DNA from: Halobacteriovorax sp. JY17 | GTDB lineage: Bacteria; Bdellovibrionota; Bacteriovoracia; Bacteriovoracales; Bacteriovoracaceae | Assembly: GCF_002753895.1 (NCBI RefSeq) | Contig: NZ_NJER01000001.1 | Span: 186,001 to 250,000 of the forward strand | DNA length: 64,000 nucleotides | Reading direction: 5' to 3' | Shown here: positions 8,053-17,688 of the stretch, in pieces | Position numbering within the stretch: the first letter of the stretch is position 1 | Layout: every line of letters starts with the position of its first letter | Made by a program: the position numbers and the translations under genes | The notes under the pieces: model-generated | Told to the model about the DNA's origin: nothing | Databases searched by the model: none | Seen by the model: the letters and a program-made list of their open reading frames with translations, nothing else

Positions 8053-8963
8053 AGCTCCTCCTCTTCGTTATCAACGGGAGCTCCAGGAGTGCCAGGTTTT
8101 TGATTACCTTTTAGGGCATTCTCTTTTTCTTTTTCATCTTTTTCAGTGTCAAAGAAAGGTGATAGAGGTCTAAAAGTTCTTTCGATCTTTACTTCATTAT
8201 TATCGCTATTAATCCAAACCATGAGAATTTTAACTAATCTTGGAGTTTCTTTATCAGTTGAGAGTAAGTCCAACTTATCGACGAATTTTTCAGTCTTGGA
8301 ATTCCAAAAGAGAAATTGAAAAGACTTAATACCCCTTAGGAGAGGGTATTCTTTAACATTTTCCCAGTTAAAATCTTTCTTATAAATATTCTCAGTTTCA
8401 ATGGCCCTCGTTAATTCGTAGTCAGCGCCTTCTTTTTTTTCATAGTCATCTTTAGTCGAACTTCTTAGAGCGTACTTTACCCAAGCATATCTAGACTGCT
8501 TGGAGTCCTCTAAAATTCTTCTATTTGCTGTTGTTAGAAAGGAGAGTTCCGTCTTAGATTCATTTTCAATTTTTGGAACAATATTTCCGGAAGTACTAAT
8601 CGCAGGATATCTCTCAGAAGCTTCATAGCTTGCTAATGGGTCAATTTGCTTTTGGGAATCATTCTTTTCTATATCTCCAAATTGTTGATTTTGATCAGCG
8701 TTCTTAGGTGAGTACTTTGCACTAAAGTAGAGTGGAGAGTAGAACTGAGCAAAGTCTTGTTCCATACGATCAAGAGCTGTGACTAATTGGAGAGCATCTC
8801 TATCTTCTGCAATTATTTGGTCTTTTGATTCTGTACTATCATTTACAATCGTATACATTGTGGCCATGAGCATTGAGAGTATTGTAATAGCAACAAGGAC
8901 TTCAATGAGAGTGAAGCCTGTATCGTTTTTTAAAATAGATTCTCTATTTAAGTTACTTTTCAC
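8049..8963 (-). CDS. gspJ: Type II secretion minor pseudopilin GspJ
   Basis: Minor pseudopilin of the secretion pseudopilus tip. A short basic leader precedes the type III signal peptide NDTGFTLIEVLVAITILSML, with cleavage at Gly-Phe and Glu+5 present. The following domain contains the GspJ-like LVTALDRMEQDFAQFYSPLY and LLRGIKSFQFLFWN segments. It overlaps gspK downstream and gspI upstream by 4 bases each. A Lys/Glu/Pro-rich tail of about 30 residues (from EKDEKEKENA) is an addition to the normal fold. Confidence 0.88.
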   Translation of the reverse strand: MKSNLNRESILKNDTGFTLIEVLVAITILSMLMATMYTIVNDSTESKDQIIAEDRDALQLVTALDRMEQDFAQFYSPLYFSAKYSPKNADQNQQFGDIEKNDSQKQIDPLASYEASERYPAISTSGNIVPKIENESKTELSFLTTANRRILEDSKQSRYAWVKYALRSSTKDDYEKKEGADYELTRAIETENIYKKDFNWENVKEYPLLRGIKSFQFLFWNSKTEKFVDKLDLLSTDKETPRLVKILMVWINSDNNEVKIERTFRPLSPFFDTEKDEKEKENALKGNQKPGTPGAPVDNEEEEL

Positions 8964-9466
8964 ATTTGCTCAAACATTACTTGGGCCTGTTGATTATAGA
9001 GCCAAGTACTAACAGAGTAAGTTCTCTCACTTGTTTCATTCTTTACTGTAACTTCAACTTGCCAGATTATTTTTTCTAAATTCTTTTTTATATTTTCAAA
9101 GATCTTTGCTTCGTTAGGGTCTTGCGCCTCAGCATCGGCACCCGTTATTTTATTTAAATCAGGAACTAAGAACTTCTTATACTCAATTGAAAAAGTAAAA
9201 TTTTCATCTTCTTCAAATTTTCCAGCTTCTTTAGTTAGAGTAAGGGAGTCTTTTAATTCTGGGGGAGTGACAATTAATTCATTCACTTTCATTTCAGCAA
9301 ATCGTTTGAGATCAAGCTCTTCTCGCATCACTCTACTGTCGGTAATATTAAATCCTTGGGCAGTAAGATAAGCAGACGCAAAGACAGCAAATATTGCTAG
9401 AGAGATCATCACTTCAACAAGAGTAAATCCTTTATTGGTGAATATTTTTCTTAGTTCTTTTGCCAT
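8960..9466 (-). CDS. gspI: Type II secretion minor pseudopilin GspI
   Basis: Minor pseudopilin with a canonical prepilin signal (TNKGFTLVEVMISLAIFAVF, cleaved at Gly-Phe, Glu+5 present) and a short beta domain. Ending in an IWQVEVTVKNETS...YSVSTWLY strand pair, it matches the GspI pattern and, at 168 residues, is slightly long. It lies between gspH (16-base overlap) and gspJ (4-base overlap), so translation is coupled. Confidence 0.85.
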   Translation of the reverse strand: MAKELRKIFTNKGFTLVEVMISLAIFAVFASAYLTAQGFNITDSRVMREELDLKRFAEMKVNELIVTPPELKDSLTLTKEAGKFEEDENFTFSIEYKKFLVPDLNKITGADAEAQDPNEAKIFENIKKNLEKIIWQVEVTVKNETSERTYSVSTWLYNQQAQVMFEQM

Positions 9467-10125
9467 TCTTGATAAATTCTCTCGGCCAACGCTATTTGAG
9501 CTTCAGTAATATCTACATCATTTGAGAGGTCAACAGTGTAATATTCCCTTTCGATATCCATGGTGAAAGGAGATATTTTTAGTGAAGCGAGTTCATCATC
9601 TGATGCCACTATTATTATAGCAGAATCTTTTTCGCCAGTGGGATAAATATAGAGTGAATTATCTCCATCGAGGAGCATTGCCTGGGTTAGGGTTGTTGCA
9701 ATTCCTACAACTTTTACACCAAATGGGAATTCTCTATCGCTCTCTTGAAATTCTCTAACTTTTGAAAATTTCTTATTGAGTGTATCCTTGCTCTTCTTTT
9801 CGCTATCTTCTTCAGATCGGCTCTTAGAAACGTCTTTATTAAGAGGGGGAAGAACAAAGTTACCGTTAGGTCCAAATTCAACAGACCAAGTTTGTGGGTC
9901 TTCATCAAATTTAAACCTTACTCTGATCATGGAATTTCTAAGGGCCGCTTCATCTACGGAGAAGCGAACAGCTCTTTCAATATCATTGAGAGCTTCATCT
10001 AAATTTCTTCGAGTTGAAAAACTAGTACCGGAAACGACAGTTAGGACAATTGTCACAAGCAATAGGGCAACCAACATCTCAATGAGAGTGAAGCCTCTAT
10101 TATTACCTGTGACAATAGTTTTCAT
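9451..10125 (-). CDS. gspH: Type II secretion minor pseudopilin GspH
   Basis: Minor pseudopilin that lies below the GspIJK tip. The prepilin leader NNRGFTLIEMLVALLLVTIV has the Gly-Phe cleavage site and Glu+5. The GspH-type beta domain carries an extended Ser/Lys/Asp-rich insertion (about residues 97-120, SKSRSEEDSEKKSKD) not expected in the family. 224 residues against ~170 typical. It is nine bases downstream of gspG, and its last 16 bases overlap gspI. Confidence 0.84.
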   Translation of the reverse strand: MKTIVTGNNRGFTLIEMLVALLLVTIVLTVVSGTSFSTRRNLDEALNDIERAVRFSVDEAALRNSMIRVRFKFDEDPQTWSVEFGPNGNFVLPPLNKDVSKSRSEEDSEKKSKDTLNKKFSKVREFQESDREFPFGVKVVGIATTLTQAMLLDGDNSLYIYPTGEKDSAIIIVASDDELASLKISPFTMDIEREYYTVDLSNDVDITEAQIALAERIYQEWQKN

Positions 10126-10134
10126 CTATTTTAT

Positions 10135-10587
10135 TTACTTCTTTTTATTTAAGTAGATGTCAGCGTCTGTACCTTCTCCGCCTTCAACTCTATCTGGACC
10201 TAAACTCCAAATATTAAAGTCTCTACCATCAGATTCGTAGAAGTATTCCTCATCCCATGGATCTCTTGGAATTTCTTCTGCATCCATAAATCCTTCTGCA
10301 GGATAGCTCTTACACTCTTTTCCACCTGAAGGCTTATTAATAAGGGCATCTAGTCCTTGATCAGTAAGAGGGTAGAGTCCACATTTTCTTCTATAATCTT
10401 GAAGAATTGATTTGAAACTCTTCATTTGGATACTCGCGGCCTTAATCTGTCCCTCAGTTAGTTGAGAAAAGATTTGTCCAGCAACAAAAGTCCCCGCAAT
10501 TCCTAGTAGTGTTAGAGCGATTAAGATTTCAATTAGTGAGAAACCAGCTGATTGTCTAAGAAAACGAAACATGTTTCTTTTTTTCAT
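10135..10587 (-). CDS. gspG: Type II secretion major pseudopilin GspG
   Basis: Major subunit of the secretion pseudopilus. The prepilin cleavage site SAGFSLIEILIALTLLGIAG has Glu+5. The globular domain has the GspG hallmarks YRRKCGLYPLTDQGLDAL and DPWDEEYFYES, plus the calcium-site loop LGPDRVEGGEGTDADI near the C-terminus. Length (150) matches the family. A good GAGATATA-type ribosome site precedes the ATG. No prepilin peptidase (GspO/PilD) gene lies in the window, so processing must be supplied elsewhere. Confidence 0.95.
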   Translation of the reverse strand: MKKRNMFRFLRQSAGFSLIEILIALTLLGIAGTFVAGQIFSQLTEGQIKAASIQMKSFKSILQDYRRKCGLYPLTDQGLDALINKPSGGKECKSYPAEGFMDAEEIPRDPWDEEYFYESDGRDFNIWSLGPDRVEGGEGTDADIYLNKKK

Positions 10588-10609
10588 TATATCTCCTTAT
10601 GAGTTTTTA

Positions 10610-11824
10610 TTAATGGAGCGAATTTAATTGCATCATTGGCACTACCACTGAAAAGATGATAAATGCTACGGCGATACCCATCCCAACCAACATTATAGGC
10701 TCTAAGACGGAAGTTAGTCCATTAAGTTTTGATTCTACTTGGTCTTCGTAATTTTCGGAAATGATCTTTAGCATATCTTCTAATTCACCCGATTTTTCCC
10801 CTAGTGTCATCATATGAGTTACCATAGTAGGGAATAGTCCAGATCTTGCGAGTGGTCCGGCAAGAGATGCACCTTCAGAGACACTTATCTTCGCTTCTTC
10901 TACCGCCCCTTGCATATGAACATTGGCAATGAGGTTTTTTACAATTTTAAGTGAAGCAATAATAGGAACACCTGAATTTAGTAGAGTTGCTAGTGTTGAA
11001 CAAAATCTACTGACATTGATCATTGTGACTAGTTCTCCAACGATAGGAAGCTTGAGCAAAAGACTATCCCACTTTGATTTTCCATTCTTTGTCGCGATAT
11101 ATTTTTTAAAAGATGTGTAAGCAAAAATAGTTCCTATAATAACTGCCCACCAGTAACTCTTTAGAAATTGAGATATCCAAATACAAATTTCTGTCTGTAG
11201 TGGTAAGTCTTTTTTCATTGTTTCAAATATTCGAGTAATTTTAGGAATAACAAAAATAAAGATAATCCCCATCATCCCTGCGCCAACAAAGGCCATTATA
11301 AGAGGGTAGGTCATTGCACCTTTTATCTTATTCTTTAATTTAACTTGTGCTTCTGTAAAGTCAGCAAGTCTAAGTAGAACAACTTGTAATGTTCCCGATG
11401 TTTCTCCTGCGTCGACCATATTTACATAGACGTTATCAAAGACTTTTGGGTAGTCCGCTAAGGCATTGGCGAGGGAGGAACCTTCGTTAATTTTCTGCTT
11501 TATTTCAGCGAGTATGGACTTAAATTTCTGATTATCTGTTTGATCAACGAGAGCGTTAAAAGCTTCAACAATTTGAATTTTTGCTTTTATAAGAGTGGCG
11601 AGCTGTCTAGTCATTAAAGATAACTCTTGAATCGAAACAGTTGGACCAAAGTTAAAGCTACTTCCACCAGAAGATTTATTCTGTGCCTTTTGTTCAGAAA
11701 TTTCAATGAGCATTATTCCCATTGATCTAACTTTTGCCTTCGCAGAGTTTAAGCTGTCGGAGTCAATTGTCTTCTTAATTTCTTTTCCAGTCTTATCAAG
11801 ACCTTTGTAGCTATATATTGCCAT
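10610..11824 (-). CDS. gspF: Type II secretion inner-membrane platform protein GspF
   Basis: Polytopic core of the inner-membrane assembly platform, thought to couple GspE ATPase motion to pseudopilus extension. Two GspF/PilC repeats are present: residues ~70-195 and ~270-395, each with a cytoplasmic helical bundle (LATLIKAKIQIVEAFNALVD; LATLLNSGVPIIASLKIV) ending in membrane helices. Three membrane helices are visible (about 172-195, 222-242, 377-398). Length 404 is exactly typical. Only 11 bases separate it from gspE. Confidence 0.95.
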   Translation of the reverse strand: MAIYSYKGLDKTGKEIKKTIDSDSLNSAKAKVRSMGIMLIEISEQKAQNKSSGGSSFNFGPTVSIQELSLMTRQLATLIKAKIQIVEAFNALVDQTDNQKFKSILAEIKQKINEGSSLANALADYPKVFDNVYVNMVDAGETSGTLQVVLLRLADFTEAQVKLKNKIKGAMTYPLIMAFVGAGMMGIIFIFVIPKITRIFETMKKDLPLQTEICIWISQFLKSYWWAVIIGTIFAYTSFKKYIATKNGKSKWDSLLLKLPIVGELVTMINVSRFCSTLATLLNSGVPIIASLKIVKNLIANVHMQGAVEEAKISVSEGASLAGPLARSGLFPTMVTHMMTLGEKSGELEDMLKIISENYEDQVESKLNGLTSVLEPIMLVGMGIAVAFIIFSVVVPMMQLNSLH

Positions 11825-11835
11825 TATTTAAAACC

Positions 11836-13572
11836 TTATTCGTCTTCTTGGTGGTCTTCATCGTTAATCGCTCTAACCATTTCATCTACCGAGGTTATTC
11901 CTGAAAATACCTTTGATAGTGCGTCACCTCTAAGTGTAACCATTCCACTCTTTACAGCAGCTTTCTTGATTGAGCCTGAATCGGCCTTCTTAAGAACTAG
12001 TGGGCGAATAATATCGTCGATAACAAGTAGTTCAGACACAACTGTCATTCCACTAAAGCCGTCATAATTACATTTTGGACATCCTTTATGAGTAAAGATG
12101 GTCGCATCATTTGGAACAGAGGTAACTCTCATCATCTCCATATCAAATGGAGTGATATTGTGGGGGACTTTACAATGATTACATAATTTTCTGATTAGTC
12201 TCTGTGCTAAAACGCCAGCGAGAGAAGAGGCGATAAGAAATGGTTGAACACCCATATCAATGAGTCGCCCAGGTGCGGAGAAAGAATCATTAGTGTGAAT
12301 AGTTGAGAGAACAAAGTGACCAGTAAGAGAAGCTTGAATCGCCATCTCTGCTGTTTCCTTATCTCTCGTTTCCCCAACCATAATGACATCGGGGTTCTGT
12401 CTAAGAATTGATCTAAGCGCAATAGCGAAGGAGAGATCAATTTTACTATTCACTTGAATTTGTGAAATCCCTGGAACTTCGTATTCAACAGGATCTTCAA
12501 CAGTAATAATCATTTTATCTGGAGTGTTAATTTCATCTAGCATGGCAAAGAGAGTGGTTGTTTTTCCGTGACCAGTAGGACCTGAAACGTAGACAACACC
12601 GTGCTTTCTTGAGCCTAGCTCTTGAAGATCTTTTAATACCTTTCCGTGAAAACCTAAGTTCTCTAGTTTTAAAATAGTATTATTCTTTTCTAGAATCCTC
12701 ATAACAATTCTTTCTCCACTTTGGATTGGAACTGTTGATAGACGAATATCGATATCTTTTCCGGCCATCTTAATTGGGATACGACCATCTTGAGGAAGTC
12801 TCTTTTCTGCAATATCGAGCTTAGACATAACTTTAATACGCGAACTCACTGCGGAGTGGGTTTTAATAGGTTGTCTTAGAATTTCTTTCATTACTCGGTT
12901 AATTCTAAAGCGGTAAACCGTTTCTTTTTCATAAGGCTCAATATGAATATCGGAAGCGCCTTCTTTTACTGCTCTAAAAATTATAGAGTTCACAAAGCGG
13001 ATTACAGGAGCTTCATCGGCACCAGCATCTAAGATATCAATTGGTCCATCAAGATCTAGCGCCTCTTCGAATTCATCTTCTAATGAATCAACAATATTTC
13101 TATTCGCTTTTTCGTAGACTCTATTGATTGCTTCTGAAACTTTCATTGGATGAGCGACAATGAGCTTGATTTCTTTTTTAAAGAGCTCTCTAAGATCATT
13201 AATCGCATCAAAGTTAAATGGGTCGGTTAAAACAACAGAGACTGTATGATCAGTTTCTAGTATTGGAAGAATTTCATGAGACTTTGCATAATTTATTGGA
13301 ATATTTAAGGTGATATTAGGATCAATTTCATCGACATTTATATCAGTGATAAAAGGGATATTTACTTGGTGGCAAATCACTTTGATAATGTCATGAGGAT
13401 GAATATAATTCTTCTTTAAAAGAATTTCTCCGATGAGCATTCCTGACTCTTCTTGAATATTTAGAGCTTCACTTAATTGTTCTTCCGTTAGAGAAGTATA
13501 TTGAAGGAGGAGCTGACCGATCATCTCCTTTTGTCCTTCAACTTTTTCTAGCATGTGTTCTGAAATTTTCAA
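11836..13572 (-). CDS. gspE: Type II secretion ATPase GspE
   Basis: Hexameric cytoplasmic ATPase that powers secretion. A duplicated N-terminal MshEN/GSPII_E region (about residues 15-150) precedes the CTE domain. The Walker A motif GPTGHGKT is at 331-338 (the family usually has GSGKT; His replaces Ser). It is followed by the Asp box, Walker B (NPDVIMVGETRD) and the His box (STIHTND). A zinc-type tetracysteine module (CNHC...CPKC) lies near 450-490. Normal length (578). It lies between gspD (9-base gap) and gspF. Confidence 0.96.
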   Translation of the reverse strand: MKISEHMLEKVEGQKEMIGQLLLQYTSLTEEQLSEALNIQEESGMLIGEILLKKNYIHPHDIIKVICHQVNIPFITDINVDEIDPNITLNIPINYAKSHEILPILETDHTVSVVLTDPFNFDAINDLRELFKKEIKLIVAHPMKVSEAINRVYEKANRNIVDSLEDEFEEALDLDGPIDILDAGADEAPVIRFVNSIIFRAVKEGASDIHIEPYEKETVYRFRINRVMKEILRQPIKTHSAVSSRIKVMSKLDIAEKRLPQDGRIPIKMAGKDIDIRLSTVPIQSGERIVMRILEKNNTILKLENLGFHGKVLKDLQELGSRKHGVVYVSGPTGHGKTTTLFAMLDEINTPDKMIITVEDPVEYEVPGISQIQVNSKIDLSFAIALRSILRQNPDVIMVGETRDKETAEMAIQASLTGHFVLSTIHTNDSFSAPGRLIDMGVQPFLIASSLAGVLAQRLIRKLCNHCKVPHNITPFDMEMMRVTSVPNDATIFTHKGCPKCNYDGFSGMTVVSELLVIDDIIRPLVLKKADSGSIKKAAVKSGMVTLRGDALSKVFSGITSVDEMVRAINDEDHQEDE

Positions 13573-13581
13573 AACAACCCC

Positions 13582-15924
13582 TTATTTCTTTGTTGCCGAA
13601 GCTTTTGATTTAATTTTTTGAACAATTACATTGTAATTAGGCTCATTCGCTCCAAGAAGTGGATCTTCCATTTTCTCTTTTTCATTTCCAATTCCAGATC
13701 CTTCATTCTCTCTCTTATACTCATCAGCTTCTTCCTGATCGTAGAGAGGTCCTTGCTCTTGCTTCTTAGCTTTTTCGTAAAGACCTTTTGCTGTTGTCGC
13801 AAATGGGTCCTTTTCTCCAAGAGCATTCTTTAAGTGAGTACTTCTTCTATTTAGTTGATCTTGAACGTTCTTCGCATTTGCTGTTTTATAGACATCAATA
13901 ATCTTAGGAGTGAAAAAGAAGAGTAGGTTAAGTTTTTCAACACTCTTTCTTGTATTCTTAAATAACCAACCAAGAACAGGAATATCTCCAAGAAGAGGAA
14001 CTTTTGAAGTTACATCAGTTTCCTTATCTCTCATGAGACCACCCATGGCGATAGTATCTCTATCTCTAACAACTACAGTAGTTAAAGCACTTCTTGTCGT
14101 TGTAGCAACACCGTCACTCTGAACACCTGAAGGAAGTGATCTACTTGAGAAGTCATCAATTTTTTGATCAATTTTAAGTTTAATAAATCTAGTCACTTTA
14201 TTCACTTGAGGAGTTATCTTTAGTGTTAGAGCAACTTTCTGCTGCTTAATTGAAACTGAAGATGATCCGTTGGCAGAATTTGTTCTCTCTGGAGTAGGGA
14301 TACTTTCACCAACTTCAAATACAGCTTCTTCATTATCAAGTGCCATAATCTGTGGAGTTGCAAGTACATTTGTTCCAGCATTTGCTGCAATCGCAGTAAT
14401 TAATCCCGATACAGATTTAATTTTAACTTCTTGGCCACCAATTGTCTGAGTGACAGAGCTACCTGTTCCACCACCAACAAAGAGACCTCCAAGCGCTGTA
14501 ATATTATTAGACATTACATTAAAGAGATCTGATCCATTACCAATGAATCCAGCTTTATCAGTTGCACCAGAACCGTAAGCACCAATTAGATTAATTCCAA
14601 AACCTTTATCTTTAGTTACAGAAGTTTCCATAATCATCCCTTCTACGAAGACTTGATCTCTTGGTCTATCTAACTTCTTAATAACTTCTTTAATTGTTAA
14701 GTAGTCAGTAGGGGAAGCTGTTACAACAATTGCGTTATTTTCTTTATCTGCAGTAATTTTAACTTCAGCATTAAATAGTGAGCTAGAGTCATCTGCAGAA
14801 GCTGTTTTCGAAAATCTTGAACGAGTCGTCGTTGCTGGCTGAGCTGAAGTTACTAGTGAAGAGAGAGTCTTTGCTAGAGTTTCACTTGTTCCATGATTTA
14901 AGTAGTAGACATGAATTTGACCAGAACTTGAGTTCACAAGCTTAACATCTAGCTTTTGAATAAGGGCGTTTAACTGCTTTGCTCCATCAGCATTAGTCAT
15001 AGCGATAATTGAATTTGTTCTAGGCTCCGCAATAAGCTTAATTTCAGAAATTAAGCTTGTCGTTGTAGTTGATCTAACTTTTGAAGACTTAGTTCCTTTG
15101 AAAATTTTATCAAGAAGTTTGGCGATCTCTTGCGCTGATGAATTTTTAACAGGAATAATCTGTAGAGACTCCTCGTGACCTGGAACATCGATGAATTTAA
15201 TTAGACGTGTAAGTCTATTAATATTTGAACCAGTATCTTGAACAATAATTGTATTTGTTTGTTTAATATCAATGATACGACCATATCTAGACATGAATGG
15301 TCTAAATGATCTTGTAACTTCTGTTGAATTGATATTCTTTAAAGGAAGAATTCTCATCACGTAGTTATCTGTATTAGGAGTAAAGTTTCCAGTATAAATT
15401 TTTGTTGGCGTATATCTAATATCTCTAGCATTTACGATCTTATAGAATGAACCACTCTTAACAAGAGTATATCCATTTAAATTTAAAGCGGTGAGGTAAG
15501 CTCTCCAAGCATCTCCAACAGTGATAGCAGTTGGTGCCATAATTGAAACTTTACCTTTTAAGTCTTTATCGAGAATTAAATTAATTCCAGTAAGTTTTTG
15601 CATATGCTTTGTAAGGTCTGTAAGAGATGTATTAGGGAAGTCAAAGCTTGTTATAACTTCTGGCCCAAATGCTGTTTCTGGATTTAAGTTTACATACTTC
15701 TTATCCTTACTCGCATCAATCGCTGTATTATCAGAGCTTCTTCCAAAGAAGTCATCACTCTTGCTATTGCTTTTAATTAAGCTTGCAGCTGATTTTTCTG
15801 AAGTATTATACTTCGTCTTAGCCTTGTACTTTGAATCATTAAACTGCGCAGCCGTAGTACCAATGAGAAGAGGTGCCATGAGTGCTACGAGTGATGAGCT
15901 AATTACTAATTTTTTGTTCTTCAT
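13582..15924 (-). CDS. gspD: Type II secretion outer-membrane secretin GspD
   Basis: Forms the outer-membrane gate for folded exoproteins. It has a Sec signal peptide (residues 1-27, ending TTAAQF), then the N0 domain (~95-165), N1-N3 repeats including VMRILPLKNINSTEVTR, and the secretin domain with VPLLGDIPVLGWLFKNT near 665. The N3 region is interrupted by a Ser/Thr-rich loop. The C-terminal ~100 residues are charged and lack a clear S-domain. No lipobox is present, and no GspS pilotin was identified nearby, so outer-membrane targeting may use another route. 780 residues is within the long end of the family. Confidence 0.95.
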   Translation of the reverse strand: MKNKKLVISSSLVALMAPLLIGTTAAQFNDSKYKAKTKYNTSEKSAASLIKSNSKSDDFFGRSSDNTAIDASKDKKYVNLNPETAFGPEVITSFDFPNTSLTDLTKHMQKLTGINLILDKDLKGKVSIMAPTAITVGDAWRAYLTALNLNGYTLVKSGSFYKIVNARDIRYTPTKIYTGNFTPNTDNYVMRILPLKNINSTEVTRSFRPFMSRYGRIIDIKQTNTIIVQDTGSNINRLTRLIKFIDVPGHEESLQIIPVKNSSAQEIAKLLDKIFKGTKSSKVRSTTTTSLISEIKLIAEPRTNSIIAMTNADGAKQLNALIQKLDVKLVNSSSGQIHVYYLNHGTSETLAKTLSSLVTSAQPATTTRSRFSKTASADDSSSLFNAEVKITADKENNAIVVTASPTDYLTIKEVIKKLDRPRDQVFVEGMIMETSVTKDKGFGINLIGAYGSGATDKAGFIGNGSDLFNVMSNNITALGGLFVGGGTGSSVTQTIGGQEVKIKSVSGLITAIAANAGTNVLATPQIMALDNEEAVFEVGESIPTPERTNSANGSSSVSIKQQKVALTLKITPQVNKVTRFIKLKIDQKIDDFSSRSLPSGVQSDGVATTTRSALTTVVVRDRDTIAMGGLMRDKETDVTSKVPLLGDIPVLGWLFKNTRKSVEKLNLLFFFTPKIIDVYKTANAKNVQDQLNRRSTHLKNALGEKDPFATTAKGLYEKAKKQEQGPLYDQEEADEYKRENEGSGIGNEKEKMEDPLLGANEPNYNVIVQKIKSKASATKK

Positions 15925-15944
15925 AAATTCCGATCCCTGGAGTT

Positions 15945-17561
15945 TTATTCAAAGTTATATTCTAAGTTCTGTGTCGATCCATCTCTTTTCACTGAAAGTT
16001 CAAAACGATCTATTTCTTTAATCTTTCCAAATAAATTCATAATCTCATTTAAACTTCCAAACTTCTTTCCATTAATTGCCGTAATTGTGTCTCCCTCTTG
16101 GATATTCAATTTACTATAAATAGAACCAGGAACGATCTCAGTCATTTTAAAGGCGAGAGTTCCATCTGGATTTTTAATTTGAATTGCACGTGCTTGCGTT
16201 AGGACTTCACTAATATTTCCAAGCATTTCATCTCTAACTTTCTTTTGGATTTTAAAAGTATTCCCAACATTCTTTATTCGATCATCTTTATACTTATTTA
16301 AAAGACCTTTTCCTACTGATGGGCTAACCACGCGAATTGGATTCTTTTCTCTTGGTTCTTTACTTTGGTTTTCAACGTACTCGCAATCACCAGTTTTTAG
16401 ATTCTTAAAAACAACACGAAGGCGGTCGATTTTCCCTACCTCGGCGTCGTTATTAATTTTCTCTCCCTCTCTAAGGTCTAGAATTTGATCTTTCCCTCTT
16501 ACTTGAACAGAAGCGATTGACTTGACTGAGTCTTGCAGGACAACAGTGTTTACAAGTTTAATTCCAAGTTGAGTTTTTCTATCTGAAGTTCTACAAACCA
16601 AGTTATCATCGAGCTTAGGTTTTTCGACAATGACTTCACCTGAGGTATTTGGATCTTTCGTATTAAAGAGGTTAGACCTTTCTATTTTTGAAAGAACAAC
16701 TCTCTTCTTTGGAGAGAAAGGTAGAGCTGTAACTCTATTTTTCTTAATACTATTTTCTAGTTTTGATGAGATTCCTGTGGCCACAAGTTTTCCGCCGAAG
16801 TAGGCAGTTCCTAAAATCATAAAGGCAAGGAAACCTCTGTGAATATCGTGCCTCGAATCCGGAGAAAAAACCTTATCTACAAAAGCAGTCCACGAAAGAT
16901 TTGAGAGATTAAACTTTTCACTTAATTGACTGATTCCCTGATCATCGTTATCTAATTCTCTATTTATAGAGAGTGAACTTCTTGATGGAACTTTATCTTT
17001 AATACTTGCAAGAAAGCTTGAAAACCTCTGAGATACACTAGGCTTAGGTTCTTCATAGAAGTCTTCATCGTAGTCGTCTTCGAAGTCTTCTTCTTGCTCT
17101 TCTCTTATTGGATGAAACTCTTCTAGGGGAGTAGAGAGGTCTTCGAGTTCTTCTTTTTCTTCATCCGAGATAGAAAATTCTTGTGCAGAGAACTCTTCTT
17201 CCTCTTCGAAGTCTTCTTCGTCATCGGTTTGATCGTCACTTCTACTATTTAGAAGCTCTTCAATATCATCTTCTTCTTGTTCTTCACTAAAAGAAACTTC
17301 TTCACTATGATCTTCTTCTATAAGAGGGGGCATCGATGAGTCTTCATCTTCGTCGGCGTCGTCCACGTCGTTTACGTCTTCCTCTTCTTCCTCTATTGCT
17401 TGGCCCTCAAGCGCTTCGGGATCAACTGAGAATTCATCAGTTGATTCTTCAAACTCATCTTCAAGTTCATCTTCAAATTCATTTTCAAGTTCGTCTTCAT
17501 CAGACTTCTTAGAAAACTTATTTTTGATCTTTGAGAAAATTCCATTTTTCTTTTTAGTCAT
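15945..17561 (-). CDS. gspC: Type II secretion protein GspC with large acidic cytoplasmic extension
   Basis: Inner-membrane clamp that connects the platform to the GspD secretin. The C-terminal half is standard: one membrane helix at about 243-265, a homology-region domain (~300-400), and a PDZ domain (~445-538) with SKLNIQEGDTITAINGKKFG. The N-terminal half is not standard. GspC normally has a short cytoplasmic tail, but here ~240 residues precede the membrane helix. By my count 80 of residues 21-170 are Asp or Glu, behind a basic start (KKKNGIFSKIKNKFSKK). The region is probably disordered. First gene of the operon. Confidence 0.9.
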   Translation of the reverse strand: MTKKKNGIFSKIKNKFSKKSDEDELENEFEDELEDEFEESTDEFSVDPEALEGQAIEEEEEDVNDVDDADEDEDSSMPPLIEEDHSEEVSFSEEQEEDDIEELLNSRSDDQTDDEEDFEEEEEFSAQEFSISDEEKEELEDLSTPLEEFHPIREEQEEDFEDDYDEDFYEEPKPSVSQRFSSFLASIKDKVPSRSSLSINRELDNDDQGISQLSEKFNLSNLSWTAFVDKVFSPDSRHDIHRGFLAFMILGTAYFGGKLVATGISSKLENSIKKNRVTALPFSPKKRVVLSKIERSNLFNTKDPNTSGEVIVEKPKLDDNLVCRTSDRKTQLGIKLVNTVVLQDSVKSIASVQVRGKDQILDLREGEKINNDAEVGKIDRLRVVFKNLKTGDCEYVENQSKEPREKNPIRVVSPSVGKGLLNKYKDDRIKNVGNTFKIQKKVRDEMLGNISEVLTQARAIQIKNPDGTLAFKMTEIVPGSIYSKLNIQEGDTITAINGKKFGSLNEIMNLFGKIKEIDRFELSVKRDGSTQNLEYNFE

Positions 17562-17688
17562 TAAAGATCCAGCTTTTCTGTAAAGTATTAAAAAATACGT
17601 ATAATTAGCATTATCTATTATTTTAAGGTGTTAGACTATATGCTTCAAGTAACTTCTTAAGGTTTTTTTTGCCTATATGTTGAGCTTA

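Noticed and set aside
9776-10156. 126-residue plus-strand open frame over gspH
   Set aside because: Antisense shadow of the GspH signal and domain; no family features.
15521-16021. 166-residue plus-strand open frame across gspD and gspC
   Set aside because: It is antisense to two genes with strong family evidence, is rich in Leu/Ser from the opposite strand, and has no ribosome site.
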